Below are positions 33,670 through 41,081 of a DNA stretch of 64,000 nt, one piece after another. Positions within the stretch are counted from its first letter, which is position 1. The number at the start of each line of letters is the position of its first letter. The stretch lies in NCBI RefSeq assembly GCF_001684975.1, contig NZ_MAYH01000001.1, positions 744,001-808,000 of the forward strand. The letters run 5' to 3'. This stretch comes from Chryseobacterium artocarpi. GTDB lineage: Bacteria; Bacteroidota; Bacteroidia; Flavobacteriales; Weeksellaceae. The notes beneath the pieces were generated by a model. The model was not told the DNA's origin. It saw nothing but the letters and a program-made list of their open reading frames with translations, and did no database searches. Made by a program: the position numbers and the translations under genes.

Positions 33670-34520
33670 TGAAGCAGGATGACATCAATAGTTTTATAGA
33701 GCGCAATCTGAAAAACTTTTCAGTAAACAGTACCGGCTGGAATGATCTGATCAGGCAAATGCTGTTTGAGCTGGCTGTAGGAGGGTGGAATATGAAGAAT
33801 GACGTTTTCGGAAAGGAAAAGTTTGGGGAATTACGCTGCTCTCTCTATTCTGAGAATGAAGAATTGAATGTCACCCTTAAAATTATTACAGATAAATATT
33901 TAAAGCTTTCTCAAAAAACCTGTGAGATTTGTGGAGGCGAAGGAAAAATAAGAACCATTAGTTCATGGCAAACCACATTATGCTTAAGTCATTTTCTTGA
34001 TCAAAAACCGATGATAGAGATAGATAATGATCTTAATATTAGCCATAATAAGAAAACAGTGCTCAATATTCAGGATATTATTAAAGCGGAAGTGGAATTT
34101 GATCTTCAGACTTTAGAACTCTATACGAAAGCTTCTCTGGATAGTGATGAAAGCTTTTCCTTTTCCTCGCAGAACCCTAATTATTATCTTCTTTTAAAAA
34201 CAATTCCTGATCATTTATTTTCAGATGATGTCAGAGAAAATATTTCCGATTTGTTTCGTAATCTGAAGGATTGTGAGATCTGTGGCTATAAAGCGCTTCA
34301 TGAAAACTCCTGTCTGCGTTGCTATAATGAGGAATGGGAAGATAGTAAAGGGCATGGAGAAAAATCAGACTACATAAAAGATTGTCAGATGGATATTTTT
34401 ATAGATGAAGATGATTTTGAAAAATATTTTAAAAATGACCGTTCCTTTGAAAAAGTTATTGACCATCAGATTCTTTTCACTTACAACGACCTGAATGAAT
34501 ATGAAAAGCTTTTATTTTAA
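33669..34520 (+). CDS. Protein with two zinc-ribbon motifs
   Basis: A 283-residue cytoplasmic protein I cannot assign. It has two metal-binding clusters: Cys85-x2-Cys88 with Cys105-x-His107, and a C4 ribbon Cys201, Cys204, Cys214, Cys217. The N-terminus (E-R-N-L-K-N-F) and the acidic C-terminus (F-I-D-E-D-D-F-E-K-Y) are typical of soluble proteins. Its ATG overlaps the pepE stop codon, so it is made together with peptidase E. A nucleic-acid or protein-binding role is possible. Confidence 0.75.
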   Translation: MKQDDINSFIERNLKNFSVNSTGWNDLIRQMLFELAVGGWNMKNDVFGKEKFGELRCSLYSENEELNVTLKIITDKYLKLSQKTCEICGGEGKIRTISSWQTTLCLSHFLDQKPMIEIDNDLNISHNKKTVLNIQDIIKAEVEFDLQTLELYTKASLDSDESFSFSSQNPNYYLLLKTIPDHLFSDDVRENISDLFRNLKDCEICGYKALHENSCLRCYNEEWEDSKGHGEKSDYIKDCQMDIFIDEDDFEKYFKNDRSFEKVIDHQILFTYNDLNEYEKLLF

Positions 34521-34605
34521 CTATATTTGATTAGAATTTGAATGAATAAACCTGAATGTTGAACAGAGATTTTTCAGGTAAAGTTTAGCATAAAACAACA
34601 ATGCA

Positions 34606-35979
34606 ATGAAAAAAACACTTGCAGTTCTCACACTTTCTGTACAGATGGTTTCGGCTCAGAATATAGCCCAAAAACTGGATAAGGTAACCAAGGATCTTAT
34701 GGATTCTTCAGGAGCAGTAGCTTCCGGCTTGTCTTTCTATGTAGCAGACGAAAACGGTAATTTTATATATGAATATCAAGGAAATAAAGGGCTTTCCACA
34801 GCATCTACCCAAAAAATATTTACAGCGGGTGCCGCACTTGAAACATTAGGAAAAAACTATACTTATACTACAACTTCCAGCTATTCAGGGAATATATCCG
34901 GCGGAACTTTGAATGGAAGCCTTTTTATAAGCTCCAATGGAGATCCTACGCTGGGAAGCTGGAGATATGAAGCCTACAAGCCTGAAAGTTTTAAAAAGAA
35001 ACTGATCGATGCTGTTAAAAACTCAGGAATTACCAAAATTTCCGGGGATCTTGTTATTGATGATTCTTATTTTGATCACCAGACGATTCCAGGTGGATGG
35101 CCTTGGGATGATCTTGGGAATTACTATGGTGCAGGAGTTTGGGGAATCAATTGGAGAGAAAACCAGTTTGATATCAATATTAACGGAACAGATTTTAAAA
35201 GCTTCTCTTATCCTTTAGAAGGTGTACAATGGCTTAATGATTTAAAAGCAGGCGGAAGTTCTGATCAAAGTCTGATCTTTACGGCTCCTCATTCCAAGGT
35301 GGCTCTGATTAATGGGATGCTTCCGGCAGGAAAAACAGTAACTGTTTCGGGGGCTGCTCCTAATCCGCCATTACAGTTGGCGACAGAAGTAAAACAATGG
35401 TTGAAAGAATCCGGGGTAGAGCTTTCAGGAAAAGCTGTGACCAATTCACAACTTGAAATTGAAGGAAAACAAGTATTGGAAGCTCCAAAAAATAATATTA
35501 TTCTTACTTATCAATCCCCGACTCTGGACAAAATTGTCTATTGGTTTTTGAGAAAAAGCGTTAACCTTTATGGTGAAACTTTAATTAAATCCTTAGGAAA
35601 AGAAAAGAAAGGAAATCCAAGTTTTAAAAGCGGGGTGTCTTATTTGAAAGAGTTTTGGAAATCAAAGGGAATAAACCCGAATATGATCAATTTTGCGGAT
35701 GGAAGCGGACTTTCTCCTCAAAACTATGTGGCGGCTAAAGCAGAAGTTCAGGCACTTTTATATGCGAAAAAACAATCATGGTTTGAATCGTATTATGATG
35801 GATTTCCGGTTCAGGATAATGGGATGAAAATGAAAAGCGGAACAATGAGAGACACTAAATCCTTTGCAGGGTATCATACAGCAAAAGATGGGAAAAAATA
35901 TGTGTTCTCAATCATTATCAATAATTATCAGGGGAGTGGAAGTGCCGAGTTGCAGAAAATTCTTAATGTTTTAAAATAA
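34606..35979 (+). CDS. dacB: D-alanyl-D-alanine carboxypeptidase/endopeptidase (PBP4 type)
   Basis: A 457-residue S13 penicillin-binding protein. A signal peptide ends at V-S-A-Q (residue 18). The serine of the SxxK motif is Ser67 with Lys70 (S-T-Q-K); the S-x-N region appears as D-G-S-G-L-S-P-Q-N and the K-S-G-T motif near residue 410. The enzyme trims the D-Ala end and cuts cross-links in peptidoglycan and works in the periplasm. It is 85 bp after the zinc-ribbon gene and 6 bp before a histidine kinase gene. Confidence 0.92.
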   Translation: MKKTLAVLTLSVQMVSAQNIAQKLDKVTKDLMDSSGAVASGLSFYVADENGNFIYEYQGNKGLSTASTQKIFTAGAALETLGKNYTYTTTSSYSGNISGGTLNGSLFISSNGDPTLGSWRYEAYKPESFKKKLIDAVKNSGITKISGDLVIDDSYFDHQTIPGGWPWDDLGNYYGAGVWGINWRENQFDININGTDFKSFSYPLEGVQWLNDLKAGGSSDQSLIFTAPHSKVALINGMLPAGKTVTVSGAAPNPPLQLATEVKQWLKESGVELSGKAVTNSQLEIEGKQVLEAPKNNIILTYQSPTLDKIVYWFLRKSVNLYGETLIKSLGKEKKGNPSFKSGVSYLKEFWKSKGINPNMINFADGSGLSPQNYVAAKAEVQALLYAKKQSWFESYYDGFPVQDNGMKMKSGTMRDTKSFAGYHTAKDGKKYVFSIIINNYQGSGSAELQKILNVLK

Positions 35980-35985
35980 AATCAC

Positions 35986-37158
35986 TTGAGAAAATCCATA
36001 CTGACCAGACTGAATAACTGGATTATCTTTGTTGTAATGACTACTTTGGTGATCGCCATTGTGGTATCTTCTACAGCGCTTATTAATTTTCTCAGAAAAG
36101 AAGAGATTAAAAGGATCAACCTGCTTTCAAAAGCCATCAGAATTCAACAGGAAGTAAAGACTCCGGATACTGATGTTTTAGATTTGTTGCCGGAGATTTT
36201 GAATATTAATAATACGATTCCTTTTATTGTAACCGATAAAGATAAAAAACCAATCCTAGATCTGGGATATTATCGAAACATTCCGGAGAGTACCATCAAA
36301 AATCCTGAAAAATTACATGATCTGATTTTGAATATGGAGAAAAATTACGCTCCTATTGAAATCAAGGTTCCGGACGGGAATAACCAGTTTGTGTATTATG
36401 ATAACTCTCGTTTGCTTAATAATCTTCGGTATTCGCCTTATATTTTAGGATTGTTTATTCTGATGTATTTCGGATTTACATTCTGGTTTTTTAAGACTAT
36501 TAAAAAGACCGATGAAGGATATCTCTGGGCTGGGCTTGCTAAAGAAACTGCACACCAGATCGGAACACCTTTATCCTCAATGATCGGTTGGATGGAAATC
36601 ATGAAGCTGGAAAGTCCAGATTCTGATGGGATCTATGAAATGGAAAAGGATATTGAAAGACTCAGAACCATTTCTGAGCGTTTCTCAAAAATTGGCTCTG
36701 TTCCTGAATTGAATGATATGAATTTCAATGAAACGATTCAGGAAAATTATGATTATTTAAAAACAAGAATCTCCAGAAAAGTGGATTTCACTCTTCATCT
36801 CCCGACTTACACTGTTTTAGTGCCACACAATAAAATCCTGATGAGCTGGGTAATTGAAAACCTTGTAAAAAATGCCGTGGATGCTATGAAAGGAGAGGGA
36901 GCTATTGTGATGTCTGTATTTGAAAGAAATAAAAATATTTTAGTTGAGGTAAAAGATAACGGCAGCGGAATGACTAAACAGCAGGCAAGAAATGCTTTTA
37001 AACCAGGATATTCTACCAAGAAAAGAGGTTGGGGACTTGGATTGTCACTGGCTCGAAGGGTAATTCATGAATATCATAACGGAGACATTAAAATCTCTCA
37101 GACTGAAGTAGGAAAGGGAAGTACTTTCAGAATTACAATAAGAAAAGGAGATGCCTAA
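35986..37158 (+). CDS. Orphan sensor histidine kinase
   Basis: A 390-residue kinase. Membrane helices at about 10-32 and 150-170 bracket a periplasmic sensor of ~115 residues. The phosphoacceptor is His190 in K-E-T-A-H-Q-I-G-T-P-L; the N box is E-N-L-V-K-N-A-V-D-A (291-300), G1 is D-N-G-S-G-M (324-329) and G2 G-W-G-L-G-L-S-L-A (348-356). The start codon is TTG at 35986, 6 bp after dacB; the next ATG would remove the first helix. No response regulator is adjacent. Linkage to dacB suggests envelope sensing. Confidence 0.9.
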   Translation: MRKSILTRLNNWIIFVVMTTLVIAIVVSSTALINFLRKEEIKRINLLSKAIRIQQEVKTPDTDVLDLLPEILNINNTIPFIVTDKDKKPILDLGYYRNIPESTIKNPEKLHDLILNMEKNYAPIEIKVPDGNNQFVYYDNSRLLNNLRYSPYILGLFILMYFGFTFWFFKTIKKTDEGYLWAGLAKETAHQIGTPLSSMIGWMEIMKLESPDSDGIYEMEKDIERLRTISERFSKIGSVPELNDMNFNETIQENYDYLKTRISRKVDFTLHLPTYTVLVPHNKILMSWVIENLVKNAVDAMKGEGAIVMSVFERNKNILVEVKDNGSGMTKQQARNAFKPGYSTKKRGWGLGLSLARRVIHEYHNGDIKISQTEVGKGSTFRITIRKGDA

Positions 37159-37265
37159 TCTGGAAATAATGAATTTGAATTTTTAAACCTATAAGGTTGA
37201 ATACCATAAAATAAACTTTCAATATTTGAATAAATCTATTTTTTACGAAATAGTATCTAAAAATA

Positions 37266-37294
37266 AAAAGCGGTGAAATTTCACCGCTTTTCTT
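37266..37294. terminator. Bidirectional terminator
   Basis: Arms AAAAGCGGTGAAA and TTTCACCGCTTTT, T-run on both sides, between convergent histidine kinase and M61 genes. Confidence 0.9.
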
Positions 37295-39151
37295 TTATTT
37301 CTTACCAGTCAGCCACTGAGTCTGAAGCTTCAGTTCTGCCGGAGTTGGATTTGCTTTAAATTGAGGCGTTTCCATGGTCATTTTATCCAGGATAGCTTTT
37401 CCTTTAAGCTCCATTTTTTCTTTCTTACCGCCATTGTCTCTTAAAATAGTTACCGTGACAGCCTGTCCGTCTTTAATGGTTTTAGTATACCCGATAAAAT
37501 CCTGAACTTTTTGGATGTCAACAGTTTTTCCATCTAAAGCAAGAACCTGGTCTGTTATTTTAAATCCGATGCTCTTAGCAAATGGAGATAAGGCAGAGTT
37601 TTCGTCAAATGCAAAAGCTTTGGTCTTATCATCATATCCTGTTTGGTTCGGGTCTTTAATAAACCAGAAAATAGGTGCGCTTTCTTGCTTGTGTATCTCT
37701 ACACCCACCATATTCAGGTATTCTGCATAAGGTGTAGGCTGGCTTCCTGCAATATATTTATTATAAAACTCTTTTACCTGAGGATATCCTGTAACGGCTA
37801 CCAATTCGTCAATAAGTTTATCATCTTTGAACGGCTTATTTTCCCCGAATCTTTGAGATAACTTTCTGATCATATCACGGTATCCCATTTCACCGTTTGA
37901 AGTCTTTCTCAGTTCAATATCCATACACATTGCCAGAAGAGCTCCTTTTTCGTATACATTTCTGTACTGATCTTTATACTGATCCTGTAATACATTTTTG
38001 CTCATTACCGTGAACGGCATGGTGTCATTATAATTTTTAGAGTTGGCAATCTTTTCTCCCATTCTGTGAAGGAATTCATCTTTGGTGATCAATCCTTCCT
38101 GGATCTGGAATAAATTGGCAAAATATTCAGTTCCTCCTTCGTACATCCATAAATGCTGAGACATTTTAGGGTCTGCATAATCGAAGTAGTGAATTTCTTC
38201 AGAGTGAGTTTTTAAAGGATTTACCGTATGGAAGAATTCATGGGAAACCACATCGGTAATGGTTTGGTCAATTGCATCTTTTGGCATTGCTTCAGGAAGT
38301 ACAACACTTGTAGATTCATGATGTTCCAGAGCTCCGAAGCCTTTGATTTTAGGACCGTCGCCACCAGATAAATAAAGCATGATCGCATACTTTTTATTGG
38401 TATTCATGTCTCCAAGGAATTTCTTTTGGGCAATCACCATTTTTTCAAGATTATCCTTGAAGTCTGCCGCTTTATACTTTCCTGTTGGAGAATAAACGCC
38501 TAATACAAGTTCCATCCCTCCTGCGTTGAAGGTAATATAATCTGGTTTGGTGTACATTAATGGGGAGTCAGTGACTTTAGCATAGTTTGCTAATGTAAAT
38601 GTGTCTGTAGATTCAGATTTATCCTGATCAACCAAGGCTGTTGTACCGTAGAAATCCGTAGGTTTTTGAATTAACAACTGATAAGGAACATCCTGCATAT
38701 TCTCAATATATCCTATGAAACCATGGGTATTGATCATATAAACTTTTCCTTGCTCAATATCCGTCCCAGAAGGAGAAAATACGGCTTTATGCTTTGAAGT
38801 ATCCATTTCTTCATCAAAGCTGTCGTTCACAAGATAAGAGATCTTGCTGAGGTTTTGCGCATTTTTCAATGAATAACTATTGTCATTCACTTGAGTAAAG
38901 GCAAGTTCTTTACCTTTATTATCATAAAATTTAATTCCCTCAATAAACCTTCCGTAATCATCTACAGAATAAGTTCCGGGAACTGTTTTTGGAAAATGAA
39001 ACTTAATATCTCCCGATTTCATTTTCGGGAATTCCATCGTAACGGCTACTTTATCATCCTTTACATTAACGAGGTCAATAGTGGTTTTGATAGACTGTGC
39101 ATTCGCTAAAAAAGCGGCAAATAAGCCTAAACTAATTGCTGTTTTTCTCAT
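37295..39151 (-). CDS. M61 family metallopeptidase with PDZ domain
   Basis: A 618-residue secreted glycyl aminopeptidase-like enzyme. Signal peptide ends F-L-A-N-A-Q (residue 19). The N-terminal beta domain leads to the zinc site H304-E305-x-x-H308 (S-H-E-F-F-H-T-V-N-P). A PDZ domain occupies about residues 490-590 (S-P-F-A-K-S-I-G-F-K-I-T). Members of M61 act as aminopeptidases in the periplasm or outside the cell. It stands as a single transcript, and is the first of three secreted metalloprotease genes in a row. Confidence 0.93.
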   Translation of the reverse strand: MRKTAISLGLFAAFLANAQSIKTTIDLVNVKDDKVAVTMEFPKMKSGDIKFHFPKTVPGTYSVDDYGRFIEGIKFYDNKGKELAFTQVNDNSYSLKNAQNLSKISYLVNDSFDEEMDTSKHKAVFSPSGTDIEQGKVYMINTHGFIGYIENMQDVPYQLLIQKPTDFYGTTALVDQDKSESTDTFTLANYAKVTDSPLMYTKPDYITFNAGGMELVLGVYSPTGKYKAADFKDNLEKMVIAQKKFLGDMNTNKKYAIMLYLSGGDGPKIKGFGALEHHESTSVVLPEAMPKDAIDQTITDVVSHEFFHTVNPLKTHSEEIHYFDYADPKMSQHLWMYEGGTEYFANLFQIQEGLITKDEFLHRMGEKIANSKNYNDTMPFTVMSKNVLQDQYKDQYRNVYEKGALLAMCMDIELRKTSNGEMGYRDMIRKLSQRFGENKPFKDDKLIDELVAVTGYPQVKEFYNKYIAGSQPTPYAEYLNMVGVEIHKQESAPIFWFIKDPNQTGYDDKTKAFAFDENSALSPFAKSIGFKITDQVLALDGKTVDIQKVQDFIGYTKTIKDGQAVTVTILRDNGGKKEKMELKGKAILDKMTMETPQFKANPTPAELKLQTQWLTGKK

Positions 39152-39246
39152 TAGGTTTAAATTTATAGTTAAGTAGTTGCTGTTTTTTTCATTTTGTTAC
39201 GAAACAGAGTATTAAACTTTTCTTAAAATTTTTTAATAAAAAAAAG

Positions 39247-39279
39247 AAAGGCAGATTCACGATCTGCGAATCTGCCTTT
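39247..39279 (-). terminator. Terminator of the M1 peptidase gene
   Basis: Arms AAAGGCAGATTC and GAATCTGCCTTT with a 9-base loop, A-rich on the left (T-run on the minus strand). Confidence 0.87.
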
Positions 39280-39284
39280 AATAT

Positions 39285-40916
39285 TTATTGAACACTCAGG
39301 TAATTAATATAATAATTCTTGTTGAAATCAACCGGAGTACTTTTTTTAAGTTTTACAGTTTGCCATTCTTCCGTAGGATTTATGGTTTGATCTCCATTGA
39401 TAATGATTGGAAGTTTCAGGTTTTTCACAATGTTTGTATATCTGAATTTCAAGGTATCTCCGTTTTGAGAATATTCAAGTGTAGGTATTTTAATGGTTCT
39501 TAAATATTGATCGAAAACAGTTGAAAAATCAATTCCTGCTTTTGAGGATATATAATTTTCAATTTGTTTTGTGGTAACGGTCTGATGATAGAAATCCTTA
39601 CTTAAACCTCTTAAAATCTGGCGGAATTTTTCATCATTATTGATGACCTGTCTTATAGTATGAAGCATATTGGCTCCTTTAGGATACATATCACCACTAC
39701 CTTCGTTTCTTACTCCATATTTACCGATAATAGGAATGTCATTCGCTATTCTTCCTCTGAGACCGATCATGTAAATATCAGCAGATTTTTTATCCAGATA
39801 TTTTTCTGTGAAAAGTACTTCAGAGTACATGGTAAAGCTCTCATGAATCCACATATCTGCTTCATCCTTTGCTGTAATATTATTGGCAAACCACTCATGA
39901 CCACTTTCATGAACAATGATATAATCCCACTTTAATCCGACTCCGGTTCCTGAAAGATCTCTTCCAAGGTATCCGTTCTGATATCCATTTCCATAAGCGA
40001 CATTACTTTGGTGTTCCATCCCTAAATACGGAGAGTCTACCAATTTATAAGAGTCTTCATAGAAAGGGTAAGGACCAAACCAGTATTCTAGTGCGGAAAG
40101 CATAGGTTTTACCTGTTGGAATTGTTTCTTCGCTTTTTCAAGGTTATAATCAAGAACCCAGTAATCAAGATCTAACTTTCCTTTTTCCCCATCAAAAGTA
40201 TCTTTAAAATTGACGTACTTTCCAATATTAGGTATGATAGAGTAGTCATTGATAGGGTTTTTCACTTCCCAGGTATAGGTCGTTTTATTGCCATTAGTCT
40301 TTTTATCAATTAATCTTCCGTTTCCGACTCCTACGAGATCATTTGGGGTAATGATTTTCATGATGATTCCGTTATCAGGTTCATCGCTCCAGATATCTTT
40401 GGTAGGAAGCCAGATAGAAGAGCCTATACCTTGTACGGCAGGGCTCATCCATGGATTGCCATTTTCATCTTTTGTAAAAACCCATCCACCGTCCCAGGGT
40501 GCATTTTTAGCAATCTGAGGGTTTCCGGAATAATCCACATCAATGGTATATTTTTCTCCTTTCTTGAATTTTTTATTAGCTGTCACAAAGATAAAATCTC
40601 CGTCCTGTTTATAGCTGGCGATAGGAAAATTGGCTACTACTTTTCCAGCTTTCATTGGCTGTTGAAGATCAATCTGAAATACAGGATTCGTTACATTTTT
40701 TATAATTTCAAAGCTGATCTTATTAGTTCCTCTGAGGCTTTTCTGTTCAAAATCAGGTTCTACGGAAAAGTCATATTTTTTGACATCCCAGAAATCTCTG
40801 AAAGGAGTATTGGAGCCTTTTAATGTATCTTGTTTTGTGTAAACTTTATCTTTTTCGAAGAGTTGCCCAAAAGCAATTCCGGAAATTAATAACAGTGTGT
40901 ATGACAGCTTTTTCAT
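39285..40916 (-). CDS. M1 family aminopeptidase
   Basis: A 543-residue zinc aminopeptidase with signal peptide (cleavage near F-G-Q, residue 18). The zinc ligands are His336, His340 (H-E-S-G-H) and Glu359 (W-I-H-E-S-F), spaced as in M1. The exopeptidase motif usually written GxMEN is G-M-E-H here at 299-302, a variant seen in gluzincins of this branch. A -7 box TACTTTTG reads on the minus strand at 40941-40948. It cleaves N-terminal residues from peptides in the periplasm or outside. Confidence 0.92.
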   Translation of the reverse strand: MKKLSYTLLLISGIAFGQLFEKDKVYTKQDTLKGSNTPFRDFWDVKKYDFSVEPDFEQKSLRGTNKISFEIIKNVTNPVFQIDLQQPMKAGKVVANFPIASYKQDGDFIFVTANKKFKKGEKYTIDVDYSGNPQIAKNAPWDGGWVFTKDENGNPWMSPAVQGIGSSIWLPTKDIWSDEPDNGIIMKIITPNDLVGVGNGRLIDKKTNGNKTTYTWEVKNPINDYSIIPNIGKYVNFKDTFDGEKGKLDLDYWVLDYNLEKAKKQFQQVKPMLSALEYWFGPYPFYEDSYKLVDSPYLGMEHQSNVAYGNGYQNGYLGRDLSGTGVGLKWDYIIVHESGHEWFANNITAKDEADMWIHESFTMYSEVLFTEKYLDKKSADIYMIGLRGRIANDIPIIGKYGVRNEGSGDMYPKGANMLHTIRQVINNDEKFRQILRGLSKDFYHQTVTTKQIENYISSKAGIDFSTVFDQYLRTIKIPTLEYSQNGDTLKFRYTNIVKNLKLPIIINGDQTINPTEEWQTVKLKKSTPVDFNKNYYINYLSVQ

Positions 40917-41031
40917 GTGAAATTAAATTAATAATCTTTTCAAAAGTATAAAATTAAATTAACAGCGAAGTGATAAGAAGGTAAAAAATAAAGAATTGAA
41001 GAAAAAGAAGTGAAATACGGTTATTTATATA

Positions 41032-41056
41032 GAAAAAGCCCGACATCTGCCGGGCT
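41032..41056 (-). terminator. Terminator of the M12B-like protease gene
   Basis: Arms AGCCCG and CGGGCT with an 8-base loop; the A-run on the plus strand gives a T-run for the minus transcript. Confidence 0.75.
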
Positions 41057-41081
41057 GTATATAAAATATTATTGCTAATTT

